Shown here piece by piece: positions 8,723-16,474 of a stretch of 64,000 nt of DNA. The notes beneath the pieces are model-generated. The model saw only the letters and a list, made by a program, of their open reading frames with translations, had not been told where the DNA came from and did not search any database. The stretch spans positions 1-64,000 of the forward strand of contig NZ_JACESP010000016.1 in assembly GCF_013911755.1 (NCBI RefSeq), read 5' to 3'. How positions within the stretch are numbered: position 1 is the stretch's first letter; every line of letters begins with the position of its first letter. The DNA comes from Sphingosinicella sp. (GTDB lineage: Bacteria; Pseudomonadota; Alphaproteobacteria; Sphingomonadales; Sphingomonadaceae). The position numbers and the translations under genes are program-made.

Positions 8723-10177
8723 ACGCTTCGCGGCAATCGGCGCGGGGAGGCCGTGCTCGCCCGCCGGGTCCACGCTCCAGGCCATGCGATGAAGGATGGC
8801 GGCGAGCGCGGCGATCATCTCGTCGGCACCGGGTAGAGCCTCCTGCAGCGCGGCATCGGGTATGATGAAGCGGTCGCGCGCAAGGCGTTCGATCATGGCG
8901 ATCATGCCGTGCACGACGAAGCCCAGCGCTTCGGCCGTGGGCTCAGGCCCTTCGCCGCAATCCAGTATGATCTTGGCGAGCCGGCGCGCGAAGACGGAGC
9001 GGCAGCGTCGATAGGCCACGGCAACGGTGGGGTCGACGGGTTCGAGTTCGTGGATCGCGCGGAGCGCGCCGGGCGCGTTGCAGAACGCCTCTACAAAGGT
9101 CTTCACCGCGGCATGCAGGCGGTCGTAGGGCGGGGCGTCGGCGCTGTCGTGGGCATCGTCCAGATCGCCTTCCAAAGGGCTCAGCCAATCCACCAGCACT
9201 TTGCGAACGAGCGCGTCCTTGTTCTTGAAGTGATAATAGATCGCGCCGCGCGTGATGCCCGATTCCGCTTCGATGTCGCTCAGCTTCAGCGCTGCCGAGC
9301 CATGGATATTGAGGCCGTCGAGCGTGCCCGCCTCGATCTGCGCGAGCGTGGCGCGCGCGTCGGCACGTTGGGGAGGCGGCTGTGCCACGCTCGATGCCGC
9401 TTCCATCGGAATGTTGAATGCCCTGTCCAGCACCAGCGGCGTGAACGCGGGTCGTTTGCCGTGCCGCAGCCGCATGGTCCACACCGGCGTATATCCGGCG
9501 GCGGAAGGGTCCGCGCAGGTCAGCGCGCGGTAGCGCAGTTCAGACATGATGCGCACCATCATGGAACGGTTCTGGGTCGGCACCGCCACGCCGGCATCCA
9601 GTCCTGCGAAATTGCGGTGCAGCGTGTTTTCGGAAAAACCGATCAGCGCGCGGCCCAGCACTTCAAACCCGCGCCGCGTGATCGGCGGGGTGACATTCAG
9701 CTCGTTGAGGAAGACATAGAAGTCCTCCATGAACTGTGTGGTTTGGTGCTGGAAGAATTCGACCAGCTTGCCGTCTTCCTTGCGCGCCGAGAAATAGCTG
9801 CTGAGCATACGGAAATTGTCGCGCAGCGTTTCGTAAAGCAGCTCGTGGACTGCCATTTCGCGGCCGAACAGCGAACGCTGCGCTGCCAGCGACTGGACGC
9901 CGCCCCGGTATTCCTCGGCGGCTTTCCCCAGCGCCGCGAAGGCGATGTCGGTCTTGTCCTTGAAGTAGCGGTAATAGAGCCCGATCGGCACTTCGGCCTT
10001 GCGCGCGATGTTCTCCACGGTGGAGGCTTGATAGCCCTCGGCATTGATGACGGCGGCAGCGGCGGCAATCAGCCGCTCGCGCGTGCGCCAACCCTTTTGC
10101 GTGCGGGGCAGGCGTTTTGAAGCGTCGGCAGAGATGGATTTCCCTTTCGGGTCACCGGCAGTACGGCGGGTTGGCAT
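8717..10177 (-). CDS. Tandem double-TetR-family transcriptional regulator
   Basis: 486 aa from ATG 10177, which has a GGGGAAGAG site; a longer start at 10228 would run into ybdD. Two complete TetR DNA-binding domains lie in one chain. HTH1 is about residues 32-78 (TVENIARKAEVPIGLYYRYF then KDKTDI) and HTH2 about 271-327 (LSDIEAESGITRGAIYYHFK then NKDALVRKV). Each is followed by its own helical ligand/dimer region. Ordinary TetR proteins are about 200 aa with one HTH. The gene is convergent with the acyl catabolic operon and directly downstream of cstA-ybdD, so it could regulate either. One chain may supply both DNA-binding heads that normally need a dimer. Confidence 0.9.
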   Translation of the reverse strand: MPTRRTAGDPKGKSISADASKRLPRTQKGWRTRERLIAAAAAVINAEGYQASTVENIARKAEVPIGLYYRYFKDKTDIAFAALGKAAEEYRGGVQSLAAQRSLFGREMAVHELLYETLRDNFRMLSSYFSARKEDGKLVEFFQHQTTQFMEDFYVFLNELNVTPPITRRGFEVLGRALIGFSENTLHRNFAGLDAGVAVPTQNRSMMVRIMSELRYRALTCADPSAAGYTPVWTMRLRHGKRPAFTPLVLDRAFNIPMEAASSVAQPPPQRADARATLAQIEAGTLDGLNIHGSAALKLSDIEAESGITRGAIYYHFKNKDALVRKVLVDWLSPLEGDLDDAHDSADAPPYDRLHAAVKTFVEAFCNAPGALRAIHELEPVDPTVAVAYRRCRSVFARRLAKIILDCGEGPEPTAEALGFVVHGMIAMIERLARDRFIIPDAALQEALPGADEMIAALAAILHRMAWSVDPAGEHGLPAPIAAKRL

Positions 10178-10196
10178 TCGTGGTCTCTTCCCCGCC

Positions 10197-10382
10197 CTAG
10201 CAGCAGCGGCCGCCGTTTTTTCCGCCATAGCGCGCTTCCTGTCGGTCGCGAAAGAATTCCGGCTCGCTCATCGGCGTGCGCTCCGGATGCCGCTCGGCCA
10301 TGTGCCGCAGATACGCGGCGTAGCTGGGCAGGCCCACCATCAGGTGCGCGGTTTCGCGCAGGCGGGCGAGGAAACCCCTCAT
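10197..10382 (-). CDS. YbdD/YjiX-family small protein (CstA accessory)
   Basis: 61-aa protein of the YbdD/YjiX (DUF466) family. It shows MVGLPSYAAYLRHM, then HPERTPMSEPEFFRDRQEAR and the terminal YGGKNGGRCC. The size and two terminal Cys match the family. Its ATG overlaps the cstA stop by 4 nt (ATGA), so translation is coupled. In enterobacteria this partner is needed for CstA/YjiY-type pyruvate or peptide transport. It is read from a short frame that is easily missed because it sits at the end of a longer antisense-looking frame. Confidence 0.93.
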   Translation of the reverse strand: MRGFLARLRETAHLMVGLPSYAAYLRHMAERHPERTPMSEPEFFRDRQEARYGGKNGGRCC

Positions 10383-12424
10383 TCGGCCGGAACCGCCGAG
10401 GCAGGAATTTCGCGCGCCGTGGGTTCGCTGCTGCGCCGCGCCGCGATGCACGTCTTCACCGCGAAGAACAGCAGCGACAGCACGACCGCAAGGAACAACG
10501 CGCAGAGCGCGGCGTCGATGCGGTCGTTGAAGATGATCCGGTCCATCTCCGCCATCGACTTCGCAGGCGCGAGCACCTCGCCGCGCGCGGCCGCTTCGGA
10601 GAACTTTGCGGCGTGCGAGAGGAAACCGATCTTCGGGTCCGGCGAGAACAGCTTCAGCCAACCCGCGCTCACCGTGCAGATCAGCAGCCACGCGGTCGGA
10701 ATCGCCGTCACCCACGCATAGCGTTCGCGCTTCATGCGGTACAGCACGGCGGTGCAGAACATCAGCGCCATCGCCGCCAGCATCTGGTTCGAAATGCCGA
10801 ACACCGGCCACAGCGTGTTGACCCCGCCGAGCGGATCGGTGACGCCCTGATAGAGGAAGAAGCCCCAGCCCGCGACGCAAAGCCCGGTGGCGACAAGGCC
10901 GGGCAGCAGCGCGTTTGTATCGCGGAAGCGCGGCGCGGCAAGGCCGATCAGATCCTGCAGCATGAAGCGTCCCGCGCGCGTTCCGGCATCGACGGCGGTG
11001 AGGATGAACAGCGCCTCGAACAGGATCGCGAAGTGATACCAGAAGGCCTTCATGCCCGGTCCGCCGATCACGTGGCTGAAGATCTCCGCCATCGCGACGG
11101 CAAGCGTCGGTGCGCCGCCCGTGCGCGAGATGATCGTCGCCTCGCCGACGTCCTTCGCGGCCTGCGTTAGCGCGTCCGCCGTGATCGGGAAGCCCATGTT
11201 CGTCACCGCGGCTGCGGCGCTTGCCGCGTCCGGGCCCAGCACCGCGGCCGGGCTGTTCATGGCGAAGTAGATGCCGGGATCGAGGATGGAGGCGCCGACG
11301 AGCGCCATCACGGCGACGAACGCCTCCATCAGCATCGCGCCGTAACCGATGAACGGCGCGTGCGCTTCGCTGGCGATCAGCTTCGGCGTCGTGCCGCTCG
11401 CGATCAGCGAATGGAAGCCCGAAACCGCGCCGCAGGCGATGGTGATGAACAGGAATGGAAACAGCGTCCCCGCCCACACCGGCCCGCTGCCGTCCACGAA
11501 CTGCGTGAGCGCGGGCATGCGAAGCGGCGGCGCCATGATGACGATGCAGAGCGCGAGCGCGGCGATCGCACCGATCTTGAGGAAGGTGGAAAGATAGTCG
11601 CGCGGCGCCAGCAGCAGCCACACCGGCAGTACGGAGGCGACCGCGCCATAGCCGATCAGCAGCCAGCAGAGCTGCACCGGCGTGAAGGTGAAGATCGGCC
11701 CCCACACGGGCGAAGCGGCGATCTGCTGGCCGTAGATGATCGCAAGGATCAGCCCTACGAAGCCGATCAGCGACACCTCGCCGACCTTGCACGGTCGGAT
11801 CCAGCGCGCGTAGGCGCCCATCGCCATCGCGAGCGGCACGGTGGCCGCGACGGTGAACATGCCCCACGGGCTTTCGGCGAGCGCCTTTACGACGATGAGC
11901 GCCAGCACGGCGAGCAGGATGATCATGATCATCAGCGTGCCGAACAGGGCGATCGTGCCCGCCACCGCGCCCATTTCCATGCGCACGAGCTCGCCGAGCG
12001 AACGCCCGTCACGGCGCATCGAGATGAACAGCACCATGAAATCCTGCACTGCGCCCGCCAACACGACGCCTGCGAGAATCCACAGCGTACCCGGCAGGTA
12101 GCCCATCTGCGCGGCGAGCACCGGCCCCACGAGCGGCCCGGCGCCCGCGATCGCGGCGAAGTGGTGGCCGAACAGAACGGTCTTTTCGGTCGCCACATAG
12201 TCGAGCCCGTCGGCGCGCCGCAGCGCGGGCGTCGGTCGGCTGGGGTCCAGCCGCATCACATGCTTGGCGATGTAGAGCGCGTAGTAGCGGTAGGCGACGA
12301 GGAAGACGCATACCGCCGCCGTCACGATCCATAGCGCGTTGATCGGCTCACCCCGCTGGGTGGCGATCACCGAAAGCGCGAACGCGCCCACCACCGCAAA
12401 CACGATCCACGGCAAATGACGCAT
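10379..12424 (-). CDS. cstA: CstA-family carbon starvation / pyruvate (peptide) transporter
   Basis: 681-aa polytopic inner-membrane protein with repeated hydrophobic segments throughout. Family signatures include a DYVATEKTVLFGHHFAAIAG stretch followed by GPLVGPVLAAQMGYLPG, and FHSLIASGTTPKL. CstA proteins import pyruvate or peptides under carbon limitation. I chose ATG 12424 because a GGGGAGG site sits just upstream; an alternative ATG 18 nt earlier has none. It follows a DUF2817 peptidase gene on the same strand by 83 nt and is coupled to ybdD. Confidence 0.95.
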   Translation of the reverse strand: MRHLPWIVFAVVGAFALSVIATQRGEPINALWIVTAAVCVFLVAYRYYALYIAKHVMRLDPSRPTPALRRADGLDYVATEKTVLFGHHFAAIAGAGPLVGPVLAAQMGYLPGTLWILAGVVLAGAVQDFMVLFISMRRDGRSLGELVRMEMGAVAGTIALFGTLMIMIILLAVLALIVVKALAESPWGMFTVAATVPLAMAMGAYARWIRPCKVGEVSLIGFVGLILAIIYGQQIAASPVWGPIFTFTPVQLCWLLIGYGAVASVLPVWLLLAPRDYLSTFLKIGAIAALALCIVIMAPPLRMPALTQFVDGSGPVWAGTLFPFLFITIACGAVSGFHSLIASGTTPKLIASEAHAPFIGYGAMLMEAFVAVMALVGASILDPGIYFAMNSPAAVLGPDAASAAAAVTNMGFPITADALTQAAKDVGEATIISRTGGAPTLAVAMAEIFSHVIGGPGMKAFWYHFAILFEALFILTAVDAGTRAGRFMLQDLIGLAAPRFRDTNALLPGLVATGLCVAGWGFFLYQGVTDPLGGVNTLWPVFGISNQMLAAMALMFCTAVLYRMKRERYAWVTAIPTAWLLICTVSAGWLKLFSPDPKIGFLSHAAKFSEAAARGEVLAPAKSMAEMDRIIFNDRIDAALCALFLAVVLSLLFFAVKTCIAARRSSEPTAREIPASAVPAE

Positions 12425-12507
12425 CTTACCTCCCCGCAACATTCTGTTTCCGCGTGCATCTCATCTTTGCACGCGTCGCGCCAGAGGGGGAAGGCAGGGG
12501 GAAGGTT

Positions 12508-13602
12508 TCAGCGCCCTTCGGCGAGCCCGGCGAGCGCCTGCCGCACGGCGAGCAGCGACTGGCCCGCGACCATGCCCTTCCAGTCGTCGGCGTCGCCGTA
12601 GAACGCGCCCCGAATGGTGTCCTTGATCGGCTTCGCGGCAGGAGACATGGGATCGCCGTGCGCGTGGAGCCAGCAATCGGCCTGCAGCGCGGCAAGGATA
12701 TGATCGGTGGGATGCGTGCCGACCTCGATCGCCATGCCCGTGATCTCCGCCTTCGGCAGCAGTGCGGGGGCGGCGCTGAGGCCGTCGCCAGCAATCTGCA
12801 CCGATGCCGACTGGCCGTCCGCCACCGAAGCGAGCGCCGCGCCGTACCAGCGCGCGGCGCGGCGGAAGCCGTCACTTTCCCGCGAACTGACGATGATCTG
12901 CTCGGCGAAGCCCCACGGGCCGAGCCCGGTGTGATAGTCGATGATGCCGACCTTGGCCGCGCCGATGAGGTAGTGCGTCAGGATCGCGCTCTGCGTGGTG
13001 CGCGACCAGCTCGGCGCCGTACCGCCGTAGAACAGCCCGTCGGCATGGCCGTATTGCCCGCCCATCATCGCCGCGCGCATGGCAAGCGCGCTGTTTTCCG
13101 CGGCATAGCGGGCAGCGGCCGCGGCGGAGGCGGCCTGTGCGGCCTCATCCCACACCGCCGGGCAGATCGCCGGGTGCAGCACGTCATACCCGGGGTTTTC
13201 GGGCAGGGGCCGCGAAAAGTCGATCCAGTTGCGGTTGAGGTCGATGTTCTCGTGCGTCACGCGCCGCAGCCACGCGAAGCCATAGGGGTTCACCGCGTGG
13301 ATCATCAGGATGCCGACGCCTTCGGGGCGCCGCGCGATTTCGCCGCGCCGGAGCAGATCGACCTGGGCGCCCGACCCGCAGAAGCCCTCGACACCGTGCG
13401 TGCCGGAAATCAGCACCAGCACGCGCTCGGCGCCCTCAACGCCGAACGCGGCGACATCGGTGAACAGCTCGCCGCCGTCCGGCCCGCGCTCGGGGTGCTT
13501 GACGGCTTCCAGCGCCGCGCCCGTAGCCGCGGCCTGTTCAAGGAATTTGACGCGCGCGCTCTGATAGTCGGCGCTGAAGCTGGCGGCGGAGTTCATCATC
13601 AT
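12508..13602 (-). CDS. DUF2817 / M14-like zinc carboxypeptidase family protein
   Basis: 364 aa of the DUF2817 branch of M14-type metallopeptidases. SGTHGVEGFCGS contains the first zinc His, HAVNPYGFAWLRR and THENIDLNRNW are family motifs, and IDYHTGLGPWG carries the distal His. EITGMAIEVGT supplies a likely catalytic Glu. There is no signal peptide, so it is cytoplasmic. Three in-frame ATGs occur at the start; 13602 is used. Placed just before cstA, it could trim imported peptides or amides (inference). Confidence 0.82.
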   Translation of the reverse strand: MMMNSAASFSADYQSARVKFLEQAAATGAALEAVKHPERGPDGGELFTDVAAFGVEGAERVLVLISGTHGVEGFCGSGAQVDLLRRGEIARRPEGVGILMIHAVNPYGFAWLRRVTHENIDLNRNWIDFSRPLPENPGYDVLHPAICPAVWDEAAQAASAAAAARYAAENSALAMRAAMMGGQYGHADGLFYGGTAPSWSRTTQSAILTHYLIGAAKVGIIDYHTGLGPWGFAEQIIVSSRESDGFRRAARWYGAALASVADGQSASVQIAGDGLSAAPALLPKAEITGMAIEVGTHPTDHILAALQADCWLHAHGDPMSPAAKPIKDTIRGAFYGDADDWKGMVAGQSLLAVRQALAGLAEGR

Positions 13603-13635
13603 TCCCGTTTGAAGTTGTGCGCAGGCGGGTCCCGC

Positions 13636-14742
13636 CTAGTTCAGCCGCGCGCGTGCGAGGCGCGGCGAGTAGCCGAACGTGCGCTTGAAGGCGGTGGCGA
13701 AGTTGCTCGGATGCTCGTAACCGGCGTTGAACGCCACCTCTGTGATCGACGCGTCCGTATCGCAGAGCTGCCGCAGCGCATGGTCCATGCGCACGCGCTG
13801 ACGGTAGTTCGAGATCGTCATGCCGGTGACCTGCTTGAAGCACTCCATCATCTGCGTTTCGTTCCACGCAAGATGGCGGCAGAGATCGGCGATCGAGAGC
13901 GCCGCCTGCGTATCCTCGTCGAGAATCTGGCAGAGTTCCTCGATCTTCCGGCGATCGCGCGGTCGTACCGTTTCGGCCGTGCGCGAGCTGCCGAGGATAT
14001 GCTTGATCGCGAAGCACAGCAGTTCGAGCGCCTTCGCCTCGATCATCAGGTTGCCGAGCGCGCCGGTGTGCGGGGGGCTCAATATGTCCTCGACGATCGG
14101 CCGCATCTGCGGGTGCATCGGCAGGCTGTCGTACGAGAAGTGCGAAGCGCGGGCGCGAAGGAAATCGGCGATCGAAACGGGGAGGTCGGGTGTGTTTGGC
14201 GATAGCAGCCCGGAAACGAAGTCCTTGCTGCAGATCATCGTGATCGACCGTTCGCGGCTTTCCCCCACGATGCGTTCGTACTTCACGCTGTGCGTGGGCT
14301 GGACCAGAAACGACATGAGCCCGGCCGGAACCGGAACATCCTCTTCCTGATCGCTGCCGATAAGACTGGTGCCGTCCAGCTTGAAATGCAGCTTCAGATA
14401 CTCGCCGCAGACGTGATGGTACACGCATTCCTCGGCGTAGCGGAGGTCCGAAAGCACCAGCGAGAAGCCGGGGCGGATCGTGACGCCGTTATACCAGCCG
14501 CTCACGATTTCGCTTTCGGGGCGCAGATGGAAGGCCTGGCCGACCGGGCCGGGCCGGCTTTCGACATTGACCTTGAGAGCTTCGACGACCGATTGCAGCG
14601 TGGGGTCGAAGAGGTTCTCGGCGATGTCGAGGCTGTTGTTCAACACACGCGTCCCTGAAAAATGCAGCGTGCCGACTATACGGTCGCTCGCCTCCGAGTC
14701 CAGAGATCCGCCCGTTTCCGTCAAGGCGTGGTCGGAAAGCAT
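13636..14742 (-). CDS. AraC-family transcriptional regulator
   Basis: 368 aa: an N-terminal sensing region of about 260 aa, then a C-terminal AraC double HTH of about 100 aa (SIADLCRHLAWNETQMMECF, later ITEVAFNAGYEHPSNFATAF followed by KRTFGYSPR). The ATG shares one base with the stop of the aldehyde dehydrogenase gene (TGATG), so the two are translationally coupled. It probably regulates the dehydrogenase operon and perhaps the divergent receptor/PQQ-dehydrogenase operon from the shared 16230-16474 promoter region. Confidence 0.9.
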   Translation of the reverse strand: MLSDHALTETGGSLDSEASDRIVGTLHFSGTRVLNNSLDIAENLFDPTLQSVVEALKVNVESRPGPVGQAFHLRPESEIVSGWYNGVTIRPGFSLVLSDLRYAEECVYHHVCGEYLKLHFKLDGTSLIGSDQEEDVPVPAGLMSFLVQPTHSVKYERIVGESRERSITMICSKDFVSGLLSPNTPDLPVSIADFLRARASHFSYDSLPMHPQMRPIVEDILSPPHTGALGNLMIEAKALELLCFAIKHILGSSRTAETVRPRDRRKIEELCQILDEDTQAALSIADLCRHLAWNETQMMECFKQVTGMTISNYRQRVRMDHALRQLCDTDASITEVAFNAGYEHPSNFATAFKRTFGYSPRLARARLN

Positions 14743-16229
14743 CAGCAAACAATCTCCACAGCCTTCATCCGGGCGTAGGAGCGAAGCCCGTCCATGCCGC
14801 CTTCGATGCCGAAGCCGGAGGCGCCCCACGGCTCCGCGCCCATGGCGAAGCCGCTGTGCTCGCCCGCCGCGGCGCTTGCGCGCACGGTGACGCGCCCCGC
14901 GCGGAGGCCGCGTGCCGCCGCCTGCGTGCGCCGCGCGTCGCGCGTCCAGAGGCTGGCGGCAAGCCCGTAGGCGGTGTCGTTGGCGATCGCGAGCGCCTCC
15001 TCGAAATCGCGAAAGCGCAGCACCGAGAGCACCGGGCCGAACACCTCTTCGCACGCGACGGTCATGTCCGGGCGCACGTCGGTGAGCACGGCGGGCGCGG
15101 TCGAAGTCTCGCCCCACGTGCCGCCGTCGAACGCCACGCTCGCGCCCTCGGTGCGGGCATGATCGATGAAGCCGCGGATTTTTTCGAGCTGGCCGCGCGT
15201 GGCGATCGTGCCGAACCCGGTTGCGGGATCGAGCGGATCGCCAGGGACGCGCGCCTCAGCTGCCTTGATCACCGCCTCGACAAGCCGGTCGTGGAAGCTG
15301 TCTTCCACGATCAGGCGCGTTTTCGCCGCGCACCACTGGCCCTGATTCCAGAAGGCGTCGTGCGCAACGCGCGCCGCCACGGCTTCAAGGTCGTCCGCCA
15401 TGTCCGCGCAGACGACCTGCGGCGATTTCCCGCCGCATTCGAGGAGCAGCGGCTTGCCGTTCGATTGCCCGGCGTAGGTCATGAACAGGCGCCCGGTCGC
15501 GGTGGAGCCGGTGAAGCTGATGAGGTCGATGTCACCGTGGCGCCCCATCGCCTGGCCAACCGTCGGGCCAAGCCCCGGCACCACGTTGAGCACGCCGTCC
15601 GGCAGCCCCGCTTCCGAAGCGATCTCGGCAAGCCGCAGCGCCGATGTCGAGGCGATTTCGGAGGGCTTCAGGACGACGCTGTTGCCTGCCGCAAGCGCAG
15701 GCGCGGCCTTCAGCGCCGCGTTGATGAGCGGGAAGTTCCACGGCACGATGGCGCCCACGACGCCGCGCGGCTCCAGAAGCCCGAGCGAGAGCGTGATGCT
15801 GTCTGAAGGCGCGACGGAGCCGTAGAGCTTGTCCACCGCCTCGCCGTAATAGCGGAAGAAACCGGTCGCGAAGGCGATTTCGGCGCGCGCGGCGGAGATC
15901 GCCTTGCCCATTTCCAGCACGTCCATCAGCGCGAGATCGTCGGCGTTCGCCTCGATGAGGTCGGCGATGCGCAGCAGCACGGCCTTGCGGTGAAGCGGCG
16001 TCGCTTTCGACCAGCGGCCGTCCTCGAACGCGCGGCGGGCGGCGGCGACGGCGCGGTCCACGTCTTCGCCGGCGCCCACCGGGAGCGTGCAGACGGGCTT
16101 GCTGGTGGCCGGATTGATCGACTCGAAGCTCGTCGCGCTCGCGGAGTCGGTGAAGCGGCCGTCGATGAACGGGCGCGTGGGGAGCGCAAGCGCGGCAGCG
16201 CGGGCGTGCCAGTCGATGGGTGTGGTCAT
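14742..16229 (-). CDS. NAD(P)-dependent aldehyde dehydrogenase
   Basis: 495-aa ALDH-superfamily enzyme that oxidises an aldehyde to an acid. The catalytic Glu is in LLECGGKSPQ and the catalytic Cys in NQGQWCAAKTR. The cofactor-loop motif FTGSTATGRLF and EEVFGPVLSVLRF are present. Start ATG 16229 gives MTTPIDWHARAAAL, a standard ALDH N-terminus; the frame continues upstream but has no sensible start. It is divergent from a TonB receptor and PQQ dehydrogenase, so it could take the aldehyde made by that dehydrogenase to an acid (inference). Confidence 0.95.
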   Translation of the reverse strand: MTTPIDWHARAAALALPTRPFIDGRFTDSASATSFESINPATSKPVCTLPVGAGEDVDRAVAAARRAFEDGRWSKATPLHRKAVLLRIADLIEANADDLALMDVLEMGKAISAARAEIAFATGFFRYYGEAVDKLYGSVAPSDSITLSLGLLEPRGVVGAIVPWNFPLINAALKAAPALAAGNSVVLKPSEIASTSALRLAEIASEAGLPDGVLNVVPGLGPTVGQAMGRHGDIDLISFTGSTATGRLFMTYAGQSNGKPLLLECGGKSPQVVCADMADDLEAVAARVAHDAFWNQGQWCAAKTRLIVEDSFHDRLVEAVIKAAEARVPGDPLDPATGFGTIATRGQLEKIRGFIDHARTEGASVAFDGGTWGETSTAPAVLTDVRPDMTVACEEVFGPVLSVLRFRDFEEALAIANDTAYGLAASLWTRDARRTQAAARGLRAGRVTVRASAAAGEHSGFAMGAEPWGASGFGIEGGMDGLRSYARMKAVEIVC

Positions 16230-16474
16230 GGGCTTGCTCTTTGGAATGCGGGTTTCCGGAAGGGTGGAAGATGTTGCCGCGCCGTGCTTTTGCGGTGCCG
16301 CGAAAAATCTATGAGCGGGCTCCAAATCCGCCTGCGATTGCCCGGTTCGGGGCAGCGCAAACAAAGTTCGGGAGAATGGAAAAGACGTTGCCGCCCCCGC
16401 GCCGCATGGTGCGAACTCAGCCCGCTCATCCAGAGGCGAAAGCCCGGCGGCGAACGACAAAAGAGGGGAAACAC
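16230..16474. promoter_or_regulatory. Divergent promoter region between aldehyde dehydrogenase and TonB receptor genes
   Basis: 245 nt separate the two divergent starts. No convincing operator or riboswitch was recognised by eye. An AraC regulator is encoded in the minus-strand operon, so this is the obvious place for its binding sites. Confidence 0.5.

Noticed and set aside
8909-10120. 403-codon plus-strand frame opposite the double-TetR gene
   Set aside because: Antisense shadow without recognisable motifs; the TetR reading has two clear HTH domains.
12454-14205. 583-codon plus-strand frame opposite the DUF2817 and AraC genes
   Set aside because: It crosses two well-supported genes on the other strand and shows no family motif.
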